Source of the DNA: Saccharomycodes ludwigii
Lineage: Eukaryota; Ascomycota; Saccharomycetes; Saccharomycodales; Saccharomycodaceae
Length of the DNA stretch: 64,000 bases
NCBI RefSeq assembly: GCF_020623625.1
Contig: NC_060202.1
Coordinates: 1,615,501 to 1,679,500, forward strand
Reading direction: 5' to 3'
Below, piece by piece: positions 52,501-62,392 of this stretch. The position numbers were made by a program, and so were the translations under genes. Under the pieces are notes generated by a model that saw only the letters and a list, made by a program, of their open reading frames with translations, had not been told where the DNA came from and ran no database searches. The stretch's first letter is position 1. Each line of letters starts with the position of its first letter.

Positions 52501-53178
52501 TGGGGGCACCAATCTCGTTTCACTGTTGTTAGTAGTTGAGATAAAACTATCTCTATTATCGACATTGGCGTTAGTATCATATTCAAAAGATGGTCTATTA
52601 TAAGTAATAGGCTTAGTATTTGGGATAACTGTACCGGATGGGGAGTTAATAGTACTTTGTGTTAAATTATGATTGATGTTAGAGGTTGCAGGTATCACGG
52701 TAATAGATGGCAGTGGATTATTATTATTATAATTATCGGTATCTGTATTAGTAGCAGTTGTAGTGGTGGTTTTAGGCAACTTTATCGAACTATTTGAATG
52801 CTGAGAAAAATTTAATGGTTCTGTATATCTATTTATTTCAAATTCATCAAAATCGTGTAATTGATATGCTTCATTCATATTATTATTATTATTATTATTA
52901 TTGGTGTTTCCATGATTATAATTAATATTATTATTATAAGCGCTATTCGTGTTAGAAGCCAAGTTTGTATTATTATTAGTGTTAAAAATATCTGAATAAT
53001 GATTTGAACTTACTCCAAAGCTACTCTGAGTATCATTTTGATTGTTTTCGAACTTTTTAATAAATGAACCATATGGATCTGTGGGTGAAGAAATATCAGT
53101 ATCATTATTAGTTGAATTATTATATTTCTTTTGGTTTTGGTCAGTGTCATCAGTATTGCTTATATTCTTATAACTCAT
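49567..53178 (-). CDS. CHS1: class I chitin synthase
   Basis: The 1203-residue protein (S. cerevisiae Chs1 about 1131) has an Asn-rich disordered N-terminal third and then the chitin-synthase core. Signatures are VITMYNEDE, a DAGTKPG-containing donor-binding region, NFEYKLSN, AEDRILCFE near residue 790 and the product-binding QRRRWMNGS near 830. A cluster of about seven C-terminal membrane segments follows. Catalytic motifs are intact. Chs1 repairs the cell wall after septum cleavage. The assignment to CHS1 rather than CHS2 rests on position (YNL192W beside DUG3) and length. Confidence 0.93.
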   Translation of the reverse strand: MSYKNISNTDDTDQNQKKYNNSTNNDTDISSPTDPYGSFIKKFENNQNDTQSSFGVSSNHYSDIFNTNNNTNLASNTNSAYNNNINYNHGNTNNNNNNNNMNEAYQLHDFDEFEINRYTEPLNFSQHSNSSIKLPKTTTTTATNTDTDNYNNNNPLPSITVIPATSNINHNLTQSTINSPSGTVIPNTKPITYNRPSFEYDTNANVDNRDSFISTTNNSETRLVPPSPEIHPLFIKRNPTSNDSYINDGNSIIHGNTNNFDEVTSIFNLNGDLEGGPIEQQGDDYPINSYINKQGNMVNPYSQKNTFINPETYQMFHTNTHDNVNRNLSLAYKGRSTNKSPSRNKNLEQHFDLGEYSNSNKNNSRNFANSSYDNEENDGFNEDDEYDIDSQEGSYEYETEDEDDSSTHTSLTKKYSATGETEYEAKDDDTASSKVLSVGKKGFPQRLRTVRRFLLDNGNFVFDCPLSESLLSNYAKSVDDPSKLSNEFKFMRYQAVTCEPHLFSQENFTLRQLKFLVPRRTELFIVITMYNEDEILLSRTLKGVFDNIRHTLKKKNSLTWGADAWKKIVVCIVSDGRSKINPRSLALLSALGCYQDGFAKSEINGKQVITHVYEHTTKVNIASVDENGVQLVCDQTTVPVQLLFCLKENNQKKINSHRWAIEAFAESLQPNVIVLLDAGTKPGKDSIYELWKEFEDPQVGGACGEIRVDLGGSFKDLFNPLVAAQNFEYKLSNILDKTTESNFGFITVLPGAFSAYRFEALKGEPLQKYFMGDNMQSIKLFLSNMYLAEDRILCFEIVTKKQSNWVLRYCRSSYGETDVPSRIPEFILQRRRWMNGSFFASLYSFVHCHKIWTSGQSFLRKIGLTIESLYLFFNTLISWFSLSSFFLVFRILTLSIAISYYDIVCFRILSMILYWLYCLTLLTTFILSLGNKPKGTPTFYLIVFIFFAILFIYVVFCSIYLSVNTVEDVVDEDHVTFTSLMKSEPFRDLIVSMGSTYVLYFASSVIALQPWHMFTSFIQYLLLSPSYINVLNIYAFANVHDISWGTKGSVAAKSLGKVESKKDGSVKTEIPISAAEIENNYQKFIKELSTAPAVNSESEPSLDEKKTSYYAMVRSIILIVWSVSNFAVVAVVLEIGSLSEFQNMQKDDTKDVTSTVTILGRRSTIYFSVILWLVAAMAAIRFIGCSLYMLKRSCKKLFTRRQY

Positions 53179-53744
53179 TTTTTCCTGATTATTTTATTAT
53201 TTTTTTCAGTTATTCTTTCTATTTTATTAGATGGATATACTAATGAGATAAATTAATTATATATTGCTGAATGTAAGTTAGTTGATAAGGTGGAAGTTAT
53301 AATTCTTTTATTTTTTGTTTGTTTGTTTGTTTGTTCAACACCAACTTCATATATGTATTAAATTTAAAATTGTTTCAAGTTCCGTTTAAATCAAGAATAA
53401 AAGTGAAAATTTTTGACGAGATATATGAAACGTGTATAAAATACAATAATTAGCATATATATACATGTGTTTATAGACAAAGAAAAGAAAAACAAAAAAC
53501 GAAAAAAGAAAAAAGAAAAAAGAAAAACCCTGAAGTTTTAAAATTAAAGTATAAGAATTAAACGTTCTTCGAATATTAATTATATTTTTTTTTTTTTTTT
53601 TTTGATCTGGTTAGTATGATCTAAGATCTATTAATAGAACAAGCACTTTTAATCATATATTATAATAAAACAAACGTGTAAAGTTGTTTGTTCTACACAA
53701 AAATAAAACAGATTTATGTATGTCGCTCGCTTTCTGTCAGCTGC

Positions 53745-53800
53745 TTTCTACCTCGGTCTTTCTACCTCAGTCTTTCTACCTCAGTCTTTCTACCTCACTC
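53745..53800. repeat. 4 x 14-bp tandem repeat
   Basis: Four head-to-tail copies of tttctacctcagtc with one or two changes (cggtc, cactc) in the outer units. Confidence 0.9.
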
Positions 53801-53807
53801 TTCCAAT

Positions 53808-53843
53808 CACCCACACCCACACCCACACCCACACCCACACACC
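53808..53843. repeat. interstitial CCCACA / GTGTGGG tract, telomere-like
   Basis: About six CACCCA-type hexamers; the complementary strand reads GTGTGGGTGTG and repeats of it, which is the known S. cerevisiae Cdc13 minimal binding sequence and resembles irregular yeast telomere DNA. It sits 0.6 kb upstream of CHS1 and about 2.7 kb from CDC13, far from a chromosome end as judged by the surrounding genes. Confidence 0.8.
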
Positions 53844-54084
53844 ATCCGCTTCCCACCTCATGCAAGCCATGGCTGGTCTGACTATTTTTATTCAACCAGC
53901 CATTATTTAACTTACCGATATGACGTATACACAAATCTCTAATAAAAAAAATGAAATTTCTCTCTCTCTTTCTCTCGTACAATTCATTTTTACCATATAA
54001 AAAGTGCTTTAATAAATAATACTACAAATAACAAACCTTTATTTCCAAAAAAGAAAAAGAAAAATAATAATTTAAACACTACAT

Positions 54085-55988
54085 TCATAAACCTTGATTT
54101 TCCAAGGACTCCAATGCGTCATTGGCCTGAAGAAAAATATAATTTCTCTCCAATTTATTATTAATGTATTCTCTAAAACCACATGGTAAAGATGCTATGT
54201 TTTTAGCATTGGTTAACAATATAACCCTATTTTTCTTCAAAATACTTATTGTCTTAGAAGCACTTTTCTCACCATTTTCTGCCTGCTTTTCTTTCCCCTC
54301 TTGTTTATTTATCTGTAACAATATCCTAAATTCTTCGTTCGTTGCCCTATTAATCATTACCTCACATAATTTGAAAACGGTTGGGCTTAATTGATTATCG
54401 GAATCCTTTAATGTTCCCTGAAGTATTGAATTTCTAAATATTGTTAACTTTTTTTGCGCCGCCACTAAATATTTATTCAATAAATTAGACAAAGTCCATT
54501 GTTCATCCCATGTATAAATACTATAATCATGTTCACCACCATTATTACTGCAACATATATCCAAAATCAATTGTAAAAAGTCAATACCATATAATAAAGT
54601 TTCTAAAGCCAACTCAGTCGCATTCGCGTTATCAATAATATCCGTAAACTTGCGTTTTATCAATTCAAAGTTATTATATTCTTTTAACATCATGATAGAA
54701 TTAATAGCCATTGTCAATTCTATATTTTTATCCCTGTAATCATTCAATATCGCATTTCCACAAATATCATTTAGTTGCAGATAGAATTTGTTTAGAAAAT
54801 CCTGAATATAATTTCTTTGGATTAAATTGATATTTTCTGCACTGTTATTTAAAGTTAGCTCATATACCGCAAATATAAAATTGTATGCTAGAATCAAAGT
54901 TTCTATTAAGGACTCAACAGTAATATTATCCGACATTTCCATAATTTCTGCATTACTATTGGCTGCAACAACGCCACTACTAACCTTGTTTGTTTTAATA
55001 CCATCTCCTGTCGTAACATTGTACCTAAGTTGATCTACATTATCTTTCTCATATTTAGATTCATCACCATAATCCTCATCAGTAAACTGTGCATGCTGGG
55101 CTGAAAAATTTTCTAAAAATCCTATTTCTGTAATTATCAATTTCTGAGTCAAAGTGACAAATTTGGCCATAAGTTCAATCAGATCCCCGCCGGTAATTTG
55201 GTAATCTTCATTTGTATCAATGTAGATTGATAAGCACGTTAAATAGTTAAAGTAAAAGTCCCAGCTCAACATACTTTCTCCTTGTTGATATGAGTATTTA
55301 TTATACATATTTTCAAATCCTAAAATAATTGCCTTTAACCCAGGGAAAACGACTTGAAGTAAGTCCTTATCTAAATCTTTCACATAATTTATAATGTTAA
55401 TATAACCATCTGCGCATATATAATCAGAATGACATTTTAATAACAACCTTAACCTATTATATTCGATACTATAGGAATCTTTAATATAATCTGCTTTAAT
55501 AGTTAAGCCTTGATCATAAATTATTAAAGCTTGGTAAATAAACTTTAAAGTCTTCTTAATATCAGATAAAAACCATCTTTCTGCTTGTTCTTCTAAATAT
55601 ACACCTTGTTCATAATAATCAGATTGTGTTTTTAAGCAACGTTCTATAGGAGCATTGAAATTAGATCCAGTGTTTTTATTTGTGAATTTTTTTAGTCTCT
55701 CTAATCATACATATGGTTAAGATTTTTTTTTTTATTTATTTAATTTTTTTTTTTTTTTTTTTTATTTCTTTCCTCCTACTAAAATTGGTTGTGAAAGGAA
55801 GTGAAAAAAAGAAAAAAAAAAAAAAAAAAAAATACATGCATATATATGTAATATTTTCAAATCAGTATATAGTTAGTAAAAGAACTTAAATTAACTTTGA
55901 AATAGTATATTGTGAAACTTGGGTTAAAAAGTTTTTTATTATACAAGAATGACTTAAAAAAAAAAAAAATAAACATACGTTTCTTCAT
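54085..55988 (-). CDS. YNL193W-like protein, two exons (54085-55700 and 55979-55988)
   Basis: The main frame runs from the stop at 54085 to an in-frame TGA just above 55700 with no ATG near its start. A 10-nt exon ATGAAGAAAC at 55988-55979, ending exactly at a GTATGT, joins in frame to 55700 and gives a 541-residue protein, close to YNL193W (about 558 aa). The protein is acidic and soluble, with helical N-terminal segments (YEQGVYLEEQAERWFLSDI, then KTLKFIYQALIIYDQGL) and a central DEDYGDESKYEKDN stretch. I recognise no domain. Position (between CHS1 and CDC13) and strand match YNL193W. See the intron feature for the splice evidence. Confidence 0.75.
55701..55978 (-). other. candidate spliceosomal intron of the YNL193W-like gene
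   Basis: 278 nt on the minus strand: 5' site GTATGT at 55978-55973, perfect branch-point TACTAAC at 55878-55872, 3' end TTAG at 55704-55701. The join restores the frame exactly. Two earlier TAG sites (near 55780-55776) lie between a U21 and an A20 run; these could base-pair and hide them, bringing the distal AG closer. Confidence 0.7.
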
Positions 55989-56438
55989 TATCGTTATTGT
56001 ATTTATTTTTGGGTTATCCACTAAGTTTGATATCGACAATAGAAGGCTATTGGCATGATAAGCTTTTATATATAAAAATAAAACTAAGTTTATAGATATA
56101 TTTTTTTTTTTTCCTTTTCTTTCTCTTGACCTCTAAATGACATTCTTGGAAAAGAGAAAAAAAAAAAAAAGAGAAATTTTAAAGTTAAAATAAATTTAAC
56201 ACGATAAACACCGGAATAGTAAAATGTTGTTCGGACAACAATTTACAAAATGCGTAAAAAAAAAAAAACAAACAAAAACAAAAACGAAAATAAAAGAAAC
56301 TCAAATTCTTTAAGAATCAAACATTTTACGTGCCTATTGGTCTATACCATTTGTATCCTCTCTGATTTTTCATTATTGTACGAATTACTTCCCCTCATCA
56401 TATTAAGTAAAAACATCTAGCAAATACAAATCTGCGAT

Positions 56439-56470
<32 letters not shown>

Positions 56471-56544
56471 ATTATAATAAAGTAATATTTTTGGAAAAAT
56501 ATAATCAATTAATCAAAAGTAACGAGCAGTAGTCCTCACAATTT
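55989..56544. other. divergent YNL193W-like/CDC13 spacer
   Basis: About 555 bp with short A/T runs and a TA repeat (56441-56464) about 80 bp before the CDC13 start. No gene seen. Confidence 0.5.
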
Positions 56545-59472
56545 ATGATCATAAAGAAAGAGAAAGAAATAATAGGTTTAGATGTAGATCCGAAGCGACT
56601 TTATATATCAAAACCGACAGATTTGCAGTCTTTTGCTTCAGATACTCCAAACTTTAATACACTTCACATCTCTTTCGTAGCTGTTCTAAAAAGTATCAAG
56701 TTTATTTCTGGGAAAAACACAATTTTAACATTTGGTACCTTTGATAATTTGGAGAATGATAAATCACAATATACTTGTTTTGTATCTAATACTGAATCCA
56801 ATAGTCTTTCCATTAACCTGATAAATATTTTAAAGGAGGTCTACGATATTACCTTTCCAGATATTGGAATAAACACCACCTTCTATAAACAAAATATTTA
56901 TTTAGAACATTTATGTTTTTTAAGGTGTCAGGCGGATTTCACAGTCGAAAGTTCAAAGTGTGTCATATATTTGGTAAATTTTAAACCGATTTTGGTAGTA
57001 AGACTTGATGATATTCAGGAAAAGCAAACTTATGCTAGGATTTTTAAAAATTTAGTTAGAATGGATCAGGATATTAAATGTGATTTTAAATTTGTTAAGT
57101 TGTATAATTTTGATGAAAGAATGAACTGTTATAGAGAAAAAGTTCTTTCTGTAAATTTGAAAAATAGCCTAGCATCTTTACAAAGGCGGCAAGAGGAGCA
57201 AAAACAACTGGAAACATCGACTCCACCATTTGTTCCAAATAATAACTTGTTATTTGTTCCAAACAACCTAGAAAGCCAACAATTTGATTCTCAATACACA
57301 CAAACTAGAAATGCCGAAAGTTTAAAAAGGGAATTTTCGGATATTAGCGATAGTGGGTTATTATACTCATCGAGTAGCGAAGAACTTCAATGTAAACAAC
57401 GGCGGTGCGCTATAGATAACATGGGTGCTGAAGGGGAAAATTCCAGCTTAAAGGCAGTTTTTGGAGAGTATACATATGAAAAAGCCTTTAACAAGATTGA
57501 TGATGAGGTAAAGTTATATCATAGCTTGTTTCGCAGAAACTTTATATCTTTGGGTGTTCAAACTACTGAAAAGGCTGTTAGCACTACCGCCACTACTAAT
57601 GCGACTTCTAGCGTTGAAATTGTTCCTCTTACTCCTTCTCTAGCCAGTGACGCAGCATTAAAGCCAGCTTTATCAATACATTCGTCTGAACAAACAAAAA
57701 AATGTGATTCTAATTTTACCAATAATACAAATGTGGCCAATACTTCAAATTCAACTGTAGGTAAAAAATATAGAGATCACCTTTATTTTAAAAGCAGCAA
57801 TAACCATGCGAATGCCACGTTACAAACCACTACTACGTTGGACGCTTGTTACGTACCTGAAACTAGCGTGATTTCATGCGATATTGGGGAAACCTTTAAA
57901 CTAAGAGGAACCATAGTTGGGGTGCTACCGAATCCATACTTTTCATCCAATATCACCACATTGGATGAGTTAATTCTCTTGGTTAAACCAGTTTTTAGTA
58001 AAGTTCGTGGTTATAGCTCCTTACTTTATAATGTAGATGTCATACAGGTTACCATTTTGGATGTGAGCAAGTTTTTTTCTTTAATTGGCACTAAACTAGA
58101 AAGCCATGAAGGAGCCATTGATTATTCCGTTGTATTGAAAACTCTCTTAAATAAACTCACAACTGGCGATTTATATGATATAAATATTACTAAATGTATG
58201 GAGACATTTGAAGAAGGTTATAATACGTATATGTGGGTTTTAAACCTTGATCATAGATTTTTAGAAATTGCACCAACAGTTTTTAAAAATGAAAGGCGCC
58301 CATTTAGAAAGAAGCTGGTACTAGAAGTTAAAGATATAGACACCAAAAACTGTCATTCAGCTTCAGTGTTTGGATTTTTAGTTGGTGTGGAAAATATGAA
58401 TTCAAGATACTATTTATATTTCACCGATTTTACCTCTCATAAAATGCTAGATTATCCGTATATTAATTACGATTTTATGTTTCAAGAAAATAGACCCATC
58501 CCAAGAAATGAGCTATTTAGGCTGGTGGTATATCCAGATAAGTTTCGCGCATTTGACCGCCGTGTTAAATGTTGTACTGGAGTCCCCTTTACCTCTATGT
58601 TAAATGGGAAAGGCGAAGGAAATATTTCCCGAATGGGTCTTATTTGTAGATTTGATATGAGGATTAAGGAATATAATGGATGTCTAGAAGGTACGGCGGA
58701 CGATATATGGATCATTGCCAATGAAAGCGTAGTTCATAATGAAGATAAGAGGCGCGTTATTGAATTACAAAGGAAACTACTGAAATCTATCCCACCATCC
58801 GTTGTTATGGAACAGTTTAATGTAATTAGACAAATAATGCCTATTGTATGGGATCCAGACTCGAAAGGTTACAATGTAGCGGATGTTAAAATCGTTACAA
58901 AAAAAATGGACTCTTCGCCAAAAAATTCTATCGACGCTACCGATACTGGCAATTCCAATGATAATGCGAACAAAGAATATCGGCATCAAAGCATTTTAAC
59001 AACAGACTTTTCTTTATTACATGGAAAAGTGTTTTTTGATATTTCCAAAAAGAGACCATATCTACTTGGGAAGGAAATAAAAACTATTTCTCAGTTAAAT
59101 AGATACACTTATATTGATGAAAAAACATGTTTCAAGGTAACTGGGAAATTCGTTTCATATAACAAAGATAGAAATGTTTCATTGAAATTCCATATGATAG
59201 ATTCTAATTATGGTAGAGATGAGGGGAAAAAAGACAATACCCTTATAGATCCAAAAAATATGTTATCTGTAGAAATATGGGGGGAAGATAATCTAAAATA
59301 TTTTTTTGAAGGTTGCAGAATAACCTCTCTTGATAATTTGCTTGGAAAAGAAGTTTCAATTTATGTAGTACGCACTCAAATATCGGTTGGTAGCCACGAT
59401 CATCCTGCAAATATTTTAATATGGGCACCGGTGAAACAAACATTGAGGGAACTGTTGATGAGTGTTTCTTAG
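56545..59472 (+). CDS. CDC13: telomere end-binding protein
   Basis: The 975-residue protein (S. cerevisiae Cdc13 about 924) is diverged in sequence. N-terminal beta-rich segments (LHISFVAVLKSIKFISGKNTIL, LYQ-type helices to about residue 210) fit an OB fold; then comes a Ser/Thr-rich linker (215-440). Further OB-like stretches near 450-620 and 630-790 follow, and a C-terminal one near 820-975 (CFKVTGKFVSYNKDRNVSLKFHM...VEIWGEDNLKYF). The call rests on size, OB-like layout and exact position next to DTD1/YNL193W and the FMP45-type gene on the expected strand. Cdc13 with Stn1 and Ten1 caps telomeres and recruits telomerase. Confidence 0.8.
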   Translation: MIIKKEKEIIGLDVDPKRLYISKPTDLQSFASDTPNFNTLHISFVAVLKSIKFISGKNTILTFGTFDNLENDKSQYTCFVSNTESNSLSINLINILKEVYDITFPDIGINTTFYKQNIYLEHLCFLRCQADFTVESSKCVIYLVNFKPILVVRLDDIQEKQTYARIFKNLVRMDQDIKCDFKFVKLYNFDERMNCYREKVLSVNLKNSLASLQRRQEEQKQLETSTPPFVPNNNLLFVPNNLESQQFDSQYTQTRNAESLKREFSDISDSGLLYSSSSEELQCKQRRCAIDNMGAEGENSSLKAVFGEYTYEKAFNKIDDEVKLYHSLFRRNFISLGVQTTEKAVSTTATTNATSSVEIVPLTPSLASDAALKPALSIHSSEQTKKCDSNFTNNTNVANTSNSTVGKKYRDHLYFKSSNNHANATLQTTTTLDACYVPETSVISCDIGETFKLRGTIVGVLPNPYFSSNITTLDELILLVKPVFSKVRGYSSLLYNVDVIQVTILDVSKFFSLIGTKLESHEGAIDYSVVLKTLLNKLTTGDLYDINITKCMETFEEGYNTYMWVLNLDHRFLEIAPTVFKNERRPFRKKLVLEVKDIDTKNCHSASVFGFLVGVENMNSRYYLYFTDFTSHKMLDYPYINYDFMFQENRPIPRNELFRLVVYPDKFRAFDRRVKCCTGVPFTSMLNGKGEGNISRMGLICRFDMRIKEYNGCLEGTADDIWIIANESVVHNEDKRRVIELQRKLLKSIPPSVVMEQFNVIRQIMPIVWDPDSKGYNVADVKIVTKKMDSSPKNSIDATDTGNSNDNANKEYRHQSILTTDFSLLHGKVFFDISKKRPYLLGKEIKTISQLNRYTYIDEKTCFKVTGKFVSYNKDRNVSLKFHMIDSNYGRDEGKKDNTLIDPKNMLSVEIWGEDNLKYFFEGCRITSLDNLLGKEVSIYVVRTQISVGSHDHPANILIWAPVKQTLRELLMSVS

Positions 59473-60552
59473 GGCTTATGTAATATCTTTTTTTTTTTTT
59501 TTAGAAAGGACAATAAAAGGGCAGAAAGAAAAAAAAAAGTTTTCGTTTCTAGTTCAATTACAAGTATATTTTTCTTGGCGCAGTGAAACATTCGTACATT
59601 ACATATTATGTTCGTATGATGTAATTGTTGAAAAACATTTTAACATTTTAACAATTTTTTTTTTTTCTTTTTAGTGACAGAATTTATAATTTATATAAGG
59701 CCGTGCGGAAGGAGACGAGGAAATAAAAATAAGTAAGGGAGATTCCACAATAGCAACTTTTTATTATTTTTACCCACTGACAAAAACCCTTAAAAAAAAG
59801 GGAAAAAGGGAAAAAGGAAAAAGGAAAAAGGAAAAAGGAAAAAGGAAAAAGAAAAAAGAAAAAGAAAAAAGAAAAAAGAAAAAAGAGCAAAATTTAACAA
59901 TGCATAGAATACGTAATAGCATACACTAACCAAAAAAAAAAAAAAAAAAGGGGATCAAAATTCCACATAAAACATTTAGTGTGCATTAATGTTGTTTTTA
60001 ATAACTTTACAGGTACTTACATGTTAAGAAAACAAAAAAAAAAAAAAAATTAAGGATACAAAAAAAAAAAAAAAAAATCAATATCAACTTTTTTATATTC
60101 AAGCTATCATTTTTCATTTTAAACAGTTTAAGTAGTAAAAAAAAATTGTTATTGTTATATGAATCAACCTCCCTTCTTTTTCATCAATTTCTCAATTATT
60201 CAATTGTATATTGCTGGAAAGTAGGATGAAGAATATGCACAAGTAGAAGAACGTGTCAGCAATTAAATTGTTCGAATTAATTCTCTGTCAATATTATTTC
60301 CTCAATTTTTTTTTTTTTTTGATTTGGACAAACTCAATGAACATTATATATAGACCGACCTTGTTTGCAATTATCTCCCTTATTCCTTTTTTCTTTTTTT
60401 TTTTTTTTTCTATTTGGTCGGTTTTATTTTATAAACAAAAGACACTTAAGACATCTCAAAAAACCAAAAAAGAAATAAGAAAGAAAAAAAAAAAAAAAAA
60501 AAAAAAAAAAGAAAACGAAACAAACCAACAAAAAACATACATACATATCAAA
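59473..60552. other. spacer between CDC13 and the FMP45-type gene
   Basis: 1.08 kb with a GGAAAAA-type purine repeat (59793-59885), an AGGGG at 59948-59952, A runs near 60031-60048 and 60062-60077, and an A27 run near 60484-60510. An open extension of the next frame upstream of 60553 is Phe/Lys low-complexity and not considered coding. Confidence 0.5.
59793..59885 (+). repeat. pure purine tract with GGAAAAA units
   Basis: About 93 bp of A and G only, with about six consecutive GGAAAAA units then GAAAAA-type units, downstream of CDC13. Confidence 0.85.
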
Positions 60553-61635
60553 ATGGGAATCAAAAAGTTTGTACATTTTTTAATTTTATTTTTTATATTA
60601 GGTGCAGGTTTGTTAACATTTTTCACAATCTTGTCCGGTGGTAGGAGTAGCGGAACATTGGGGAAATTTTATTGGTTGGAAGCAGATACTCAGAATATAG
60701 GAAATGCTCAAAATACTACGAGATGGACGAATTATATGTCTTGTGGGTTTACTAACGGAAACTATCATGATTGTTCTTCTAGAATGGCCGGATATCCATT
60801 TTCTCCAAGGGATAATTTTAATACATCCGCAAACTTGCCAAGCACTTTTGTTAGACATAGAAAAACTTACTACTATCTATCGAGGGTTGGTTGGGCTATG
60901 TTATTGATTGGATTATTTTTCATTTTATGTACACTTATTCCTTCTGTTTTGGCCTTGTGCTTTTCGATCCCATCTGTTTTGGTTTGTTCTTCCGTTTTTG
61001 TTTGGCTATCTTGGTTTTTCATCACCTTGGCAGCATGCTTACTCACTGCATGCTATGTCAAGGGTAGGAATGCCTTTCAAAACGACAACAGACATGCTAA
61101 ATTGGGTGTTAAGAATTTTGCGTTTATCTGGACTACTGTTGCCTTACTAACCATTAGTGCTTTCTGGTATCCAGTTTCAACGATTATTGCGAAGGGTCAA
61201 AGACAAGGCTACATATATGGTAATAAAAAGAATACACAGGCACAGAATTATGATTACGAAACTTCTTCTAGTGAGAACAATGAAAAGTTTACTAATGACG
61301 CAAACTCTTCTGGGTATCCTTTAGTTGAAAATCTGCAGGATAACCAGATTGCCAATAACAATAATAATACAGCTAATATCAATCAGCAACCGGCTAACCC
61401 AAACACTCGCACTAGTGCTGGCAAGATCGCTTTCCAAAAAACTAACAGAGACCCTGAAGTTATAAAGAAGACCAATATGATGAGTAGTAAAAACACTGAT
61501 AATAGTGGTGCTATTATTAATGATGAGCAGAATCCTAGAGTTGTAACTACTTATAACAATGAGAAACAGAAATCTTCAGATTCCAATAAAAAGTCTTTCC
61601 TACAAAATGCAAGTCATAACAAAGATACCTCTTAG
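60553..61635 (+). CDS. SUR7-family eisosome-type membrane protein (FMP45/YNL194C)
   Basis: The start at 60553 (MGIKKFVHFLILFFILGAG) is chosen over the open upstream frame because it matches the N-terminal first membrane segment of the family; it gives 360 residues. The SUR7/PalI architecture is clear: TM1, an extracellular loop with FYWLEAD, RWTNYMSCGF and DCSSRMAGYPFSP, then three membrane segments at about 108-130, 145-170 and 185-205, and an Asn-rich cytosolic tail. The ancestral position makes it co-orthologous to FMP45 (YDL222C) and YNL194C. Those proteins act in eisosome membrane domains, stress and sporulation. HBT1-like follows on the same strand. Confidence 0.88.
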   Translation: MGIKKFVHFLILFFILGAGLLTFFTILSGGRSSGTLGKFYWLEADTQNIGNAQNTTRWTNYMSCGFTNGNYHDCSSRMAGYPFSPRDNFNTSANLPSTFVRHRKTYYYLSRVGWAMLLIGLFFILCTLIPSVLALCFSIPSVLVCSSVFVWLSWFFITLAACLLTACYVKGRNAFQNDNRHAKLGVKNFAFIWTTVALLTISAFWYPVSTIIAKGQRQGYIYGNKKNTQAQNYDYETSSSENNEKFTNDANSSGYPLVENLQDNQIANNNNNTANINQQPANPNTRTSAGKIAFQKTNRDPEVIKKTNMMSSKNTDNSGAIINDEQNPRVVTTYNNEKQKSSDSNKKSFLQNASHNKDTS

Positions 61636-61836
61636 GATGAGTTGTCGAATATGATAATAAATCTGTAACATTACTTTAATTTTTATTTATTATTTTTTTC
61701 TTTTTTCTTTTTCTTTTTCTTTTTCTTTTTTTTTTTTTTTTTTTTTTTTGCTTAATTTTATTTCTACTTTTATTCATTTTCTATTTTCACTATTATCGTA
61801 ATATTTAATTTATCAGAATAATTTTGAATTTTTTTA

Positions 61837-61868
<32 letters not shown>

Positions 61869-62392
61869 TTTATTTTTTTTTTTTAAATGCTTTGAAGGCC
61901 TTTATATTCACTTTTAATTGACAAGGGAACCAATTTTTTAAGGTTTTCGATATTTGATACCCAAGAAAAAAAGAGAATAGAAATATAAGCAAAGAAATCA
62001 AAAGAAAAGAAAAAGCAAAAACAGAAAACAAGAGAAAGAGAGAGGGAGAAAAAAGATTGAATAAAAATTTTATTTATAGAGTTCTAATCAAATACCTCTT
62101 TTTTTATATCATATCTTACAGTTCATTGTTTACTAACATTTACATCATATTATCTTTATGTTCTTTCTTTAAATATTTGTTTGTTTGAGCTGTATTTTGC
62201 TGTCCTCTTCTGCATCGAGGTTCTTTTTAACTCTTTTTTCTATTCTTCAAAATTAAAATGTTGTGAAAAAAGAAAGGGACAGACCTCAATTCCAGTCGAG
62301 TTATAAATTGGACGAATGCAATCTACGTTTAAAGCTAATAACTATTTAAGTTAGTTCTCTTTGCCTCCTTTTTTTTTTTTTTTCTAATACAG
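61636..62392. other. spacer and probable 5' exon/intron region of the HBT1-like gene
   Basis: CTTTTT repeats and T run (about 61700-61749), ATTTT repeats, a purine-rich block (61970-62052), a TACTAAC at 62131-62137, a short ORF from an ATG at 62316 and a T run ending in CTAATACAG at 62384-62392, which looks like an intron 3' end. I see no GTATGT here, so exon 1 is not located. Confidence 0.45.

Larger units (their letters stand above)
53179..54084. other. spacer upstream of CHS1
   Basis: 900 bp containing T runs, a four-copy 14-bp tandem repeat (53745-53800) and immediately after it a CCCACA tract (53808-53843). Pro/Thr/His-rich ORFs here are reading-frame shadows of these repeats. Confidence 0.55.

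Noticed and set aside
53684-53982. Pro/Thr/His-rich ORFs in several frames
   Set aside because: Translations of the 14-bp and CCCACA repeats; no start context or conserved composition.
55857-56039. 60-codon minus-strand ORF as an independent gene
   Set aside because: It starts at a TTG and is better explained as exon 1 and intron of the YNL193W-like gene.
60253-60552. 100-codon N-terminal extension of the FMP45-type protein
   Set aside because: Low-complexity Phe/Lys sequence; the family N-terminus is at 60553.
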